A stretch of 64,000 nucleotides of DNA from CAMCXT01 sp040403315 (lineage in GTDB: Bacteria; Bacteroidota; Bacteroidia; M30B66), in contig JBBAKX010000008.1 in NCBI GenBank assembly GCA_040403315.1, positions 1 through 64,000 on the forward strand, in the 5' to 3' direction. Shown piece after piece: positions 16,728 to 24,659 of the stretch. Numbering within the stretch: the stretch's first letter is position 1; the number at the start of each line of letters is the position of its first letter. Below the pieces are notes generated by a model. That model ran no database searches and was not told where the DNA came from. It saw nothing but the letters and a program-made list of their open reading frames with translations. Made by a program: the position numbers and the translations under genes.

Positions 16728-17606
16728 ATGGAAGTGACAATTGATGTCAATTCTGGCTTCTGTTTCGGCGTAGTTTTCGCAATTCAGATGGCAGAAGACG
16801 AGTTGAAAAGTAGTGGGAATTTATATTGCTTAGGTGATATTGTTCACAACAACATGGAAGTTGAGCGATTGGAAAAGAAGGGATTGAAGATCATCGACCA
16901 TGAGCAATTCAAGACACTTCGCGATACCAAAGTGCTCATTCGAGCCCACGGAGAACCACCTGAAACATATCGAACAGCCATCGAAAACAATATCGAGCTG
17001 ATAGATGCTTCTTGTCCGGTTGTGCTTAAACTTCAAAATCGAATTAGAAACGGGGTTGAAAATTTAGGTGAAGGACAAATTGTGGTTTACGGTAAAGAAG
17101 GCCACGCCGAAGTAAATGGCTTGGTTGGTCAAACCAATGGGAAAGCAATTATTGTTGATACAATTGAAGATCTCGGGAAACTAGATTATTCTAAACCAAT
17201 CCAATTTTTTTCTCAAACTACACAACCAACGGAAGGTTTTAAATTGATGCGTGACGAAATTCAACGCAGAATCAATGAGTCCGGAAATAGCAACGAAATT
17301 GTTCTTGAATCAAACGATACACTTTGTCGTCAAGTTTCTAATAGAGAACCCCAATTGCGAGAATTTGCCGCCAATCACGATATCATCGTTTTTGTAAGCG
17401 GAAAGAAAAGTTCCAATGGAAAAGTTTTGTTCGATGTGTGCCACGAAGTAAATCCCAAATCGTATTTTGTTTCGACTTGGGAAGAGGTTGATTCCAGCTG
17501 GTTCGATAACGATTCGAAAGTGGGTATTTGTGGAGCAACGTCTACACCGATGTGGTTGATGGAAGATATTGCAGAAAAGCTCCGACAATTGGAGCTGACA
17601 GTTTAA
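16728..17606 (+). CDS. ispH (lytB): 4-hydroxy-3-methylbut-2-enyl diphosphate reductase
   Basis: 292 residues. This iron-sulfur enzyme performs the last step of the MEP isoprenoid pathway, giving IPP and DMAPP. The three cluster ligands are Cys12 (NSGFCFGV), Cys96 (DASCPVV) and Cys200 (DTLCRQVSNRE), at the spacing of the E. coli enzyme. Substrate-contact segments RAHGEPPE, GHAEVNG and GATSTPMWL are intact. Isoprenoids feed menaquinone (ubiE, 50732), undecaprenyl carriers and tRNA prenylation by miaA (25178). Confidence 0.95.
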   Translation: MEVTIDVNSGFCFGVVFAIQMAEDELKSSGNLYCLGDIVHNNMEVERLEKKGLKIIDHEQFKTLRDTKVLIRAHGEPPETYRTAIENNIELIDASCPVVLKLQNRIRNGVENLGEGQIVVYGKEGHAEVNGLVGQTNGKAIIVDTIEDLGKLDYSKPIQFFSQTTQPTEGFKLMRDEIQRRINESGNSNEIVLESNDTLCRQVSNREPQLREFAANHDIIVFVSGKKSSNGKVLFDVCHEVNPKSYFVSTWEEVDSSWFDNDSKVGICGATSTPMWLMEDIAEKLRQLELTV

Positions 17607-17769
17607 CACACAAGATTATTGACAGTCTTACAAACGCCTTTACTTTAGAATTGGGCGATGAATGGTGCGCTCGAGTTCATCTTGATAACGAGTAGTTTAT
17701 CTATTCGATTTGTTTTGAAGACTGCCTAGGATAGCCGATTTATTTGGTTTCTTTTTAAAGATATTTATT

Positions 17770-17777
17770 TACCTTTG
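17770..17777 (+). promoter_or_regulatory. -7 promoter box of rpsA
   Basis: TACCTTTG matches TAnnTTTG. TTTG at 17743-17746 is a possible -33 element, although the 23-base spacing is longer than usual. Transcription would start near 17784 and give a leader of about 65 bases. Confidence 0.5.
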
Positions 17778-17780
17778 CAG

Positions 17781-17815
17781 CCCTCTGAAAATCAGGGGGT
17801 GCCTTCATGGAAGGC
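17781..17815 (+). promoter_or_regulatory. Two tandem hairpins in the rpsA leader (possible autoregulatory element)
   Basis: Hairpin 1 pairs CCCTCTGA (17781-17788) with TCAGGGGG (17792-17799) around a loop of AAA, with one T-G pair. Hairpin 2 pairs GCCTTC (17801-17806) with GAAGGC (17810-17815), loop ATG. Both lie between the promoter and the start codon at 17848. Ribosomal protein S1 is autoregulated through a structured leader in E. coli. Whether this leader has that role is inference. Confidence 0.45.
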
Positions 17816-17847
17816 ATTGATGTTTAACCATTTTAATTGTTGACTTA

Positions 17848-19770
17848 ATGTCAGAAGTAAACCAGGATGCTCCTGAAACAACTGTAGAAACCACTGCAGC
17901 TGTATCGGAATCCAAATCCTCCAGAACTCCGTCAGCAGCGTCCGTTCAAGACTTTGACTGGAATTCTGTTGGCAAAAAATCATCTTTATATAGCACATCT
18001 GAGCGCGAGCGTTTGGAAAATCTATATGAAAAATCTCTAAGTTCAATCACTGAACATGAAGTTGTTGAAGGTTACATTGTAGCTCTCACTACTAAAGATG
18101 CAGTGGTTAATATTGGCTACAAGTCGGATGGTATCGTTCCACTTTCTGAACTACGTTACAATCCCGATATCAAAATCGGTGAGCGTATTGAAGTTTATAT
18201 CGAAAGCAAGGAAGACCGTAGCGGCCAGCTAATTCTTTCTCACAAAAAAGCCCGTTCACTTAAGTCTTGGGATCGTGTAAACGATGCACTCGAGAAAGAC
18301 GAAGTGATCAAAGGTTATGTGAAATGCCGCACCAAAGGTGGTCTTATTGTAGACGTTTTTGGAATCGAAGCTTTCCTTCCAGGTTCACAAATCGATGTGA
18401 AGCCAATTCGCGACTACGACGTTTACGTTGGCAAGTCGATGGAATTCAAGGTTGTGAAAATCAACAAGGAATTCAAAAACGTTGTTGTATCGCACAAGGC
18501 GCTTATTGAGGAAGAACTCGAAGCACAGAAAACAGAAATCATCTCTAAGCTTGAAAAAGGTCAAGTACTTGAAGGTACCGTTAAGAATATCACTTCTTAC
18601 GGTGTATTCATCGACCTTGGCGGCGTAGATGGTTTGATCCACATTACCGACCTAAGCTGGGGCCGTATTAATCACCCTGAAGAAATCGTTAAACTTGACG
18701 AGAAAATTCAGGTGGTTATCCTCGACTTCGACGAAGGGAAGAAGCGTATCGCTCTTGGCTTGAAGCAATTGACTTCACATCCTTGGGATAAAGTTGATGC
18801 AAGCCTCAATGTTGGAGATAAAGTAAAAGGTAAAGTAGTTGTAATCGCTGATTACGGTGCTTTCATCGAAATCGAACCAGGTTTCGAAGGTCTAGTTCAC
18901 GTATCTGAAATGTCTTGGTCGCAGCACTTGCGTTCAGCTCAGGATTTCTTGAAAGTAGGCGACGAAATCGAATGTGTAATCCTAAGCTTGGATCGCGAAG
19001 AGCGTAAAATGTCGCTTGGTATTAAGCAATTGATGCCGGATCCTTGGTCTGATATCGAAACCAAATACCCAGTTAATTCTAAGCACACTGCTAAAGTTCG
19101 TAACTTCACCAATTTCGGTGTTTTCGTAGAACTTGAAGAAGGTGTTGATGGTTTGATCCACATCTCAGATTTGAGCTGGAGCAAGAAAATCAAGCATCCA
19201 AGTGAATTCACGAAAGTGGGTGATACTATCGATGTTGTTGTATTGGATACTGACAAAGAAAACCGTCGCTTGAGTTTAGGTCACAAGCAATTGGAAGAGA
19301 ATCCATGGGATGTATTTGAAACAGTATTCAACGAAGGTTCAGTTCACCAAGGAACTGTTATCAGCGTAAGCGATAAAGGTGCTGTTATTACTCTTCCTTA
19401 CGGTGTTGAAGGTTTTGCTCCAAGCAAACACATGACTAAAGATGATGGTTCTTTGGCCAAAGCTGAAGAAATCCTTGATTTCAAAGTGATAGAATTCTCT
19501 AAAGAAAGTAAGAAAATCATCGTTTCTCATGCCCGAACACATGAAGCAGAAAAGCCTTCCGACAAGCCAACTCGCGAAACCGAGACAGCTGTAAAAGCTT
19601 CAAATGCTGGTGAAGAAACCAAAAAAGCAGTGAAGAAAATGAAAGACAATCTTGAGAAGTCTACATTAGGCGATTTGAGCGTTCTTTCTAATCTGAAAAA
19701 TGAAATGGAGCAAAACGAAAAGAAAGCAGCTACTAAAAAGAAGGCAGCCGACGATTCTGAAGAAGCATAA
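17848..19770 (+). CDS. rpsA: 30S ribosomal protein S1
   Basis: 640 residues with six S1/OB-fold repeats, at roughly 62-130, 145-215, 230-302, 317-390, 403-475 and 490-560. Typical strand motifs are GYIVALTTKDAVVNIG, GTVKNITSYGVFIDLGGVDGLIHITDLSW and AKVRNFTNFGVFVELEEGVDGLIHISDLSW. A charged, flexible N-terminus of about 55 residues and a lysine-rich C-terminal tail flank the repeats; both are common in Bacteroidota. S1 binds mRNA on the small subunit and matters especially where Shine-Dalgarno sequences are rare, as here. No such sequence precedes its own ATG. A strong terminator follows at 19792. Confidence 0.95.
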   Translation: MSEVNQDAPETTVETTAAVSESKSSRTPSAASVQDFDWNSVGKKSSLYSTSERERLENLYEKSLSSITEHEVVEGYIVALTTKDAVVNIGYKSDGIVPLSELRYNPDIKIGERIEVYIESKEDRSGQLILSHKKARSLKSWDRVNDALEKDEVIKGYVKCRTKGGLIVDVFGIEAFLPGSQIDVKPIRDYDVYVGKSMEFKVVKINKEFKNVVVSHKALIEEELEAQKTEIISKLEKGQVLEGTVKNITSYGVFIDLGGVDGLIHITDLSWGRINHPEEIVKLDEKIQVVILDFDEGKKRIALGLKQLTSHPWDKVDASLNVGDKVKGKVVVIADYGAFIEIEPGFEGLVHVSEMSWSQHLRSAQDFLKVGDEIECVILSLDREERKMSLGIKQLMPDPWSDIETKYPVNSKHTAKVRNFTNFGVFVELEEGVDGLIHISDLSWSKKIKHPSEFTKVGDTIDVVVLDTDKENRRLSLGHKQLEENPWDVFETVFNEGSVHQGTVISVSDKGAVITLPYGVEGFAPSKHMTKDDGSLAKAEEILDFKVIEFSKESKKIIVSHARTHEAEKPSDKPTRETETAVKASNAGEETKKAVKKMKDNLEKSTLGDLSVLSNLKNEMEQNEKKAATKKKAADDSEEA

Positions 19771-19791
19771 TCCATTTTCTATCTAATCTAG

Positions 19792-19827
19792 CGCCCCGTT
19801 CCTTTTTGGTTCGGGGCGTTTTTATTT
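19792..19827 (+). terminator. Rho-independent terminator of rpsA
   Basis: CGCCCCG (19792-19798) pairs with CGGGGCG (19812-19818), followed by TTTTTATTT. The tail also contains the TTTG -33 element of the pyrR promoter. Confidence 0.85.
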
Positions 19828-19855
19828 GATGCACACCGAGCAATGATTATATTTG
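19825..19855 (+). promoter_or_regulatory. Promoter of pyrR-pyrB
   Basis: TTTG (19825-19828), 19 bases, then TATATTTG (19848-19855): a perfect match to the Bacteroidota promoter. The pyrR ATG follows 7 bases later, so there is essentially no leader. That leaves no space for a classical PyrR-binding attenuator RNA before this operon. Confidence 0.75.
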
Positions 19856-19862
19856 CCGAGAT

Positions 19863-20408
19863 ATGGTAGCACCACGCATTATTCTAGACGCCGAAAGGTT
19901 TCGTTTAACTCTTGCGAGATTGTGCTATCAATTGATTGAAAACCACGACGATTTTAGTCAGTCTGTTGTAGTTGGTTTGCAGCCAAGAGGTATCTTTTTG
20001 AGTCGGAAAATTATCGCCGAACTCAACAAACTCACAGGGCAGAAAATCACCTATGGAGAGTTAGACGTTACATTCTTTCGGGATGATTTCCGCCGAAAGG
20101 CGCTTCTCCCGCAAAATACCCAGATGGATTTTGTAGTAGAAGGGAAAAAGGTGATTTTGATAGATGACGTGCTTTTCACAGGAAGAAGCATCCGTGCAAG
20201 CCTCGATGCTCTCCAGCAGTTTGGTCGACCTGAAAAAGTAGAATTGTTAGTGCTCGTCGATCGTCGTTGGAGTCGCGAAATACCTGTTTCACCAGACTAC
20301 GTCGGGATCACTGTAGACGCTGTTTTTTCTGAAAAAGTCACCCTCGATTGGAATGCCGATCAACAAGGTGCAATTGTACATTTACTCACTAAAAACCAGG
20401 AAGACTAA
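19863..20408 (+). CDS. pyrR: PyrR-type phosphoribosyltransferase (pyrimidine operon protein)
   Basis: 181 residues of the type I phosphoribosyltransferase fold. The PRPP-binding motif VILIDDVLFTGRS is at residues 97-109, and VGLQPRGIFLSRKI lies near 37-50. In Bacillus PyrR binds pyr mRNA to attenuate transcription and also has uracil phosphoribosyltransferase activity. The stop codon is directly followed by the ATG of pyrB, so the link to pyrimidine synthesis is direct. The transcript has almost no leader, so RNA-based attenuation at this promoter is unlikely here. The protein may act elsewhere or only as an enzyme. Confidence 0.9.
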   Translation: MVAPRIILDAERFRLTLARLCYQLIENHDDFSQSVVVGLQPRGIFLSRKIIAELNKLTGQKITYGELDVTFFRDDFRRKALLPQNTQMDFVVEGKKVILIDDVLFTGRSIRASLDALQQFGRPEKVELLVLVDRRWSREIPVSPDYVGITVDAVFSEKVTLDWNADQQGAIVHLLTKNQED

Positions 20409-21332
20409 ATGCTGAGTGTTAAACACCTCCTCGGAATCAAATACCTGAACCGCGAAGATATTGCACTCATTCTGCAAACTGCAGATACGTTTCTTGACGT
20501 GATCAATCGGCCTATCAAAAAAGTGCCTTCGTTGAGAGATATCACGATCGTAAATTTATTCTTCGAAAATTCTACACGCACACGCCTCTCATTTGAACTT
20601 GCAGAAAAGCGCCTTTCGGCAGATACTCTGAATTTTACAGCTTCATCATCTTCTGTTTCAAAAGGTGAAACGCTCATCGATACGGTGAATAATATCCTTT
20701 CGATGAAAGTTGATATGGTGGTAATGCGCCATCCTCAGGCAGGAGCAGCGCATTTTCTATCTGAACAAGTAAATTCTGTGATCGTGAATGCTGGCGATGG
20801 AGCACATGAACACCCAACGCAAGCTTTGTTGGATGCCTTCTCGATCAAACGAAAACTGGGCAGTGTAGAAGGGAAAAAAGTAGTCATAGTGGGCGATATT
20901 CTTCATTCGCGTGTTGCACTATCAAATATCTTTTGCTTACAAAAAATGGGAGCTGAAGTTGCCGTTTGTGGGCCACCAACGCTTATTCCACGGCATATCG
21001 AAAGTTTAGGGGTTCGCGTTGAAACCAATCTGCGCAAAGCATTAGAATGGTGCGATGTAGCCAATATGCTTAGGATTCAATTAGAACGACAAGACATAAA
21101 GTATTTTCCATCATTACGAGAATACTCATCGTTGTACGGCCTAAATGCAGCTTACTTAGAATCGCTCAGTAAAGAAATTGTGATCATGCATCCTGGCCCT
21201 ATTAACCGAGGCATTGAAATTACATCCGATGTAGCTGATGGTCCACATTCGATCATTTTGGATCAAGTAGAAAATGGTGTAGCAGTTAGAATGGCTGTAT
21301 TGTATCTTCTTGCAGGGCGACAACCGGAATAA
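20409..21332 (+). CDS. pyrB: Aspartate carbamoyltransferase catalytic subunit
   Basis: 307 residues. The carbamoyl-phosphate motif STRTR is at residues 55-59 in FFENSTRTRLSF. GDGAHEHPTQALLDAF and MHPGPINRGIEI, the aspartate and phosphate contacts, are intact. It makes N-carbamoyl-aspartate, the committed step to UMP. There is no pyrI regulatory subunit beside it. The start codon abuts the stop of pyrR. CTP synthase, later in the same route, is at 58380. Confidence 0.95.
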   Translation: MLSVKHLLGIKYLNREDIALILQTADTFLDVINRPIKKVPSLRDITIVNLFFENSTRTRLSFELAEKRLSADTLNFTASSSSVSKGETLIDTVNNILSMKVDMVVMRHPQAGAAHFLSEQVNSVIVNAGDGAHEHPTQALLDAFSIKRKLGSVEGKKVVIVGDILHSRVALSNIFCLQKMGAEVAVCGPPTLIPRHIESLGVRVETNLRKALEWCDVANMLRIQLERQDIKYFPSLREYSSLYGLNAAYLESLSKEIVIMHPGPINRGIEITSDVADGPHSIILDQVENGVAVRMAVLYLLAGRQPE

Positions 21333-21379
21333 ATTCGGCTATTCTGCTTACTTGTGATGCATCTACATTGCTCAACAAT

Positions 21380-21410
21380 TTTGTTGGTTTGTAGATTTTC
21401 CGTAGGTTTG
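21380..21410 (+). promoter_or_regulatory. Promoter of the STAS-domain gene
   Basis: TTTG (21380-21383), 19 bases, then TAGGTTTG (21403-21410): a perfect match. It lies inside an in-frame upstream extension of the reading frame and so argues that translation begins at the ATG at 21429. Confidence 0.75.
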
Positions 21411-21428
21411 ACGAAAGATCAAAGATTT

Positions 21429-21803
21429 ATGAATTTTTCTAAAGAGAAAACTGAGCATTATACCGTGTTAAAAGTACATGACGACAAACTCGACAGTACA
21501 AATGCACCGGATTTAAAATCAGAATTCCTATTGATTAACAATGATGGAGTTTGCAATGTTATTTTAGAAATGACAGACGCCCGTTATTGCGATTCATCTG
21601 GGCTTTCATCTATACTTGTTGGTAACCGTCTTTGCAAAAATTCAAATGGGATGCTCATTATAGCTGGCCTTCAGCCTACAGTGAAAAAACTCATTACCAT
21701 TTCTCAATTGGATCCAGTTCTCAATATCGTTCCAACTGTTTCAGAAGCCATCGATTATTTATTCATGGCTTCCATTGAAAAAGATCTTAACGAAAACGAA
21801 TAA
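21429..21803 (+). CDS. STAS-domain protein (anti-sigma factor antagonist-like)
   Basis: 124 residues from the ATG at 21429. Longer starts (GTG at 21354) would lie upstream of or within the promoter. The fold is a single STAS domain: an N-terminal strand pair, VILEMTDARYCDSSGLSSIL with the serine pair at the phosphorylatable position of SpoIIAA-like proteins, and a C-terminal helix. Such proteins bind anti-sigma kinases in partner-switching systems. No cognate RsbW-like kinase or sigma factor lies nearby, so the partner is unknown. The gene sits 25 bases before a T9SS cargo gene. Confidence 0.75.
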   Translation: MNFSKEKTEHYTVLKVHDDKLDSTNAPDLKSEFLLINNDGVCNVILEMTDARYCDSSGLSSILVGNRLCKNSNGMLIIAGLQPTVKKLITISQLDPVLNIVPTVSEAIDYLFMASIEKDLNENE

Positions 21804-21830
21804 GCGCTCTCCAAACACAACAACAATTCT

Positions 21831-22727
21831 ATGATCAAACAACTACTCTTTACCGTAATTGCTGCTGCTGCATTCTCTGGAACAGCAAACGCTCAGTGCA
21901 CTCCTAACACCCAATACGCAGATTCAACTTTTGGCGTTTGGCCCGATACAACAACCAATCTTCCATGTGCTTTTGCCGACAATGCTTCAGGTTATAGCGC
22001 AACGATCGACTTGAAAACACTTACTGATACTGCAGTGAGTATTTCCATTGGTCCGCTTCCATTAAATATCATTGCTTATATCGAGGCTTTCAGAATCAAT
22101 AGTGTTGATGGTCTTCCTGCAGGATTTAACTACATTCCAAATCAATCTATTTGGACCAATGGTGGAGCTACTCCAAACTTTACTGCAGTGCAAGGATGTG
22201 TAAGCATTTTAGCTGCTCAATCTGCATTGGCTGATCTTATTGCTGCAAATCCAACTGGAATCGATATTCCATTGACAGTTGTGGTTGACGCAAAAATCAA
22301 GAACACCAACAATCAGATTGCAAATGCAGTAATCAGCGATGCTTGGCTTTCTGACTTAACCGACATCCCAGGCATTACTGCAATTCCTGTAGAAGGTTAT
22401 AAACTTCGTGTTCGTCCAGTAACAACTGCAGAATGCGGCACAACTGCTGTTGCGGAAATCACTTCAAGCGTTGAAATTGACGGAAACTATCCGAATCCAT
22501 TCTCAAAATCTACCAACATTCGCTTCTCTTCGAATACAACCAAGAACATGGAGATAAAAGTGTTCAATATGGTAGGTAAAGAAATGATGAAAGCAAATTT
22601 CAAAGCTGTTAAAGGCGAGAATTCATACAATCTTATCAACGATAAACTTACGCAAGGTGTTTATTTCTACACTTTGAGCGATGGCAAAAACACTGCTACC
22701 CGCCGCATGATCGTTTCTGCAAACTAA
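21831..22727 (+). CDS. Secreted protein with type A T9SS C-terminal sorting domain
   Basis: 298 residues. The signal peptide is cleaved near ANAQ (residue 22). The middle part (about 23-205) has no family I recognise; it contains several cysteines (CTPN, LPCAF, VQGCV, AECG) that could form disulfides. The last ~80 residues form a Por_Secre_tail domain: GNYPNPFSKSTNIRF, IKVFNMVGKEM, QGVYFYTL and a basic end RRMIVSAN. That tail directs passage through the type IX system and cleavage at the surface. A strong terminator follows 18 bases after the stop. Confidence 0.85.
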   Translation: MIKQLLFTVIAAAAFSGTANAQCTPNTQYADSTFGVWPDTTTNLPCAFADNASGYSATIDLKTLTDTAVSISIGPLPLNIIAYIEAFRINSVDGLPAGFNYIPNQSIWTNGGATPNFTAVQGCVSILAAQSALADLIAANPTGIDIPLTVVVDAKIKNTNNQIANAVISDAWLSDLTDIPGITAIPVEGYKLRVRPVTTAECGTTAVAEITSSVEIDGNYPNPFSKSTNIRFSSNTTKNMEIKVFNMVGKEMMKANFKAVKGENSYNLINDKLTQGVYFYTLSDGKNTATRRMIVSAN

Positions 22728-22745
22728 TTGATTTAAAAATATGTG

Positions 22746-22776
22746 AAAGCCCCGACGTTAAATCGGGGCTTTTTTT
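22746..22776 (+). terminator. Rho-independent terminator after the T9SS cargo gene
   Basis: AAAGCCCCGA (22746-22755) pairs with TCGGGGCTTT (22763-22772) around a 7-base loop, and the T-run continues to 22776. Confidence 0.88.
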
Positions 22777-22800
22777 GCCTTTTTTACACCCTAAAAATTC

Positions 22801-23715
22801 ATGTCGATCGAGCTTCATATTTTGGGAAGTGGCTCAGCCACGCCAATTCCGGGTCGAAATCCTACGGCTCAGATATTGAAGTTAGATCAATCGGAAGTGA
22901 TGATTGATTGTGGTGAAGGAACCCAGATTCAAATGCTCAGGTTTCGGCATAAAGCATCTCGAATAAAGGTTATTCTTATATCGCATTTACATGGAGATCA
23001 TTATCTCGGCTTGCCCGGGCTTTTGTCTTCGATGCACTTAATGGGTAGAAAAGAACCTGTCTACCTTTTTGGCCCTCCACAGCTGAAGGAAATTCTCGAT
23101 TTTCAATTCAAGGTTTCAGAAACTGTATTAAAATTCCCTTTGCATTTTTATCCAACTCAAGACGCTGAAGTAGCTCATTTAACAGAGTTTTGTGGTTTCG
23201 ATATCTACTCATTTCCTTTAAATCATCGCATTCCTACCACTGGTTTTTTGTTTAAAGAAAAACCCCGAAGAGGTCACTTGATTACTGAAATACTGAAGCA
23301 GTACCAAATTCCAGTAGAAATGTACAAAGAGATAAAAGCAGGTGCTGATTTTGTGACTCAAGACGGCAGTTTAATTCCCAACCACCTGCTAGTGAGGGCA
23401 TCCACACCATCTATTAGTTATGCCTATTGTTCAGATACAGCACCCACATTAAATACAATCAATGTTATAAAAGGTGTTGATTGGCTTTATCATGAAGCAA
23501 CCTTTTTGCACGAATTGATCGATAGAGCTATCGAAACATTTCATACTACAGCTAAACAAGCTGGTGAAATTGCCCGAAGTGCAGGAGCGAAGAATTTAAT
23601 CATCGGGCATTTTTCTTCTCGTTACCGGGATGTAAAACCACTTCAAAATGAAGCTGCATTGGCATTTGATCAGGTAGTGGCAGCCGAAGATGGAATGAAA
23701 TTCACGCTAAGATAA
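22801..23715 (+). CDS. rnz: Ribonuclease Z
   Basis: 304 residues, the usual bacterial length. The metallo-beta-lactamase motif SHLHGDHYLG gives His62, His64, Asp66 and His67. Later ligands lie in YCSDTAPT, FHTTAKQAGEIA and IIGHFSSRY. It cuts the 3' trailer of tRNA precursors. It is not operonic with the preceding gene, from which a terminator separates it. It complements the tRNA maturation genes cca and miaA further on. Confidence 0.95.
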   Translation: MSIELHILGSGSATPIPGRNPTAQILKLDQSEVMIDCGEGTQIQMLRFRHKASRIKVILISHLHGDHYLGLPGLLSSMHLMGRKEPVYLFGPPQLKEILDFQFKVSETVLKFPLHFYPTQDAEVAHLTEFCGFDIYSFPLNHRIPTTGFLFKEKPRRGHLITEILKQYQIPVEMYKEIKAGADFVTQDGSLIPNHLLVRASTPSISYAYCSDTAPTLNTINVIKGVDWLYHEATFLHELIDRAIETFHTTAKQAGEIARSAGAKNLIIGHFSSRYRDVKPLQNEAALAFDQVVAAEDGMKFTLR

Positions 23716-23738
23716 TCAGACCTGCTTTTAAATGTTTA

Positions 23739-23756
23739 TGTGAAAGTTAGTTCACA
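23739..23756. repeat. Inverted repeat upstream of the hemerythrin gene
   Basis: TGTGAA and TTCACA separated by AGTTAG form an 18-base perfect palindrome. It resembles a CRP/FNR-family site in its arms, although the spacing between TGTGA and TCACA is 8 and not the usual 6. It lies about 110 bases before the predicted promoter. Confidence 0.4.
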
Positions 23757-23843
23757 AAAACGACGAACAACATCGATACAATACCCTGATTTTAAAGAAA
23801 AGATTTTATTTTCTGTTAATTAGTGCAATGGCTTGAATGTTTA

Positions 23844-23876
23844 TTTGGGATTAACATTAAAATGTTGTTAACTTAG
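23844..23876 (+). promoter_or_regulatory. Promoter of the hemerythrin-ferritin operon with internal palindrome
   Basis: TTTG (23844-23847) and TAACTTAG (23869-23876) are 21 bases apart and form a plausible promoter. The spacer holds AACATT-AA-AATGTT (23853-23866), a perfect palindrome in the position of a repressor operator. Confidence 0.45.
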
Positions 23877-23885
23877 CTAATCAAT

Positions 23886-24644
23886 ATGTCTGTTCAAATA
23901 ATTACCAAAGATCGAATAGTACTTGATATTGTTCAAGACAATCCGCTACTGGCATCAGTTGTGGATCGGTTTGGTATACCTTATTCTAAATGGACACTTA
24001 CTCTCGAGAAAGCTTGTGAATTTCATAAAGTAAATACTGCCCTGCTTCTTGAAATGCTCAAGGCTTTTGCCGACAACAACTACTTCCCCAAAGAGGAACT
24101 CGATAAAATGCCTCTTCAATCCATTATCGAATATTTGATTAAAACGCACATCTACTACATCAATTCTCGTTTACCTCGAATTGAGCAGTTTATTGGAATG
24201 TTGGTTGATCATTACGGGAAATTCGATATGCAGCTTTATTTGCTCAAAGATTATTTCGAGGACTACAAACGCGATATGTTAGCGCATATTTGTATTGAAG
24301 AACGAGAATTGTTCCCATACGTGCTACGTTTGATCAATGCAAGTGAAGATATTCCTGCAACCCGTTTGATGTATAATTTATTGGAGCAAAATTCTATCAC
24401 TCGTTTTGTAAACGAACATTGCCATGTTGAAGACGAACTTGGCGAGATCCGCCGCAGGCTGAACAATTATTCGGAGGCGAACAACCACAAGATTCAAATT
24501 ACAACACTCTTTTACGAGTTAAGACTTTTTGAAATAGATTTGCTGACCCATGGAAAAGTGGAAGATGAAATTCTTATTCCACGGGCAAGAGAAATTGAAT
24601 TAAAACTCAAGCGCAACCTTCTTCGTAAGGCCATGCTCAGCTAA
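23886..24644 (+). CDS. Hemerythrin-domain protein, RIC/YtfE/ScdA-like
   Basis: 252 residues. Residues 8-60 resemble the ScdA_N (DUF542) domain but carry YSKW where RIC proteins have a Cys-Cys pair. The C-terminal hemerythrin four-helix bundle has a full di-iron ligand set: His88, His134, Glu138, His178, His222, Glu226. The spacing is nearly that of E. coli YtfE, whose ligands I recall as His84, His129, Glu133, His160, His204 and Glu208. RIC proteins repair iron-sulfur centres after nitrosative or oxidative stress. A linked ferritin gene 15 bases downstream fits iron handling. The missing cysteine pair means the thiol-dependent part of RIC function may be absent. Confidence 0.82.
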   Translation: MSVQIITKDRIVLDIVQDNPLLASVVDRFGIPYSKWTLTLEKACEFHKVNTALLLEMLKAFADNNYFPKEELDKMPLQSIIEYLIKTHIYYINSRLPRIEQFIGMLVDHYGKFDMQLYLLKDYFEDYKRDMLAHICIEERELFPYVLRLINASEDIPATRLMYNLLEQNSITRFVNEHCHVEDELGEIRRRLNNYSEANNHKIQITTLFYELRLFEIDLLTHGKVEDEILIPRAREIELKLKRNLLRKAMLS

Positions 24645-24659
24645 AATCAAAAAAAAACT

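Noticed and set aside
18939..19256. Antisense open frames within rpsA (for example 105 codons here)
   Set aside because: They arise from the codon use of the repeated S1 domains. They have no promoter, no family resemblance and no conserved motif.
23739..23756. Definite CRP/FNR site at TGTGAA-N6-TTCACA
   Set aside because: The spacing between TGTGA and TCACA is 8, not 6. It is kept only as an inverted repeat.
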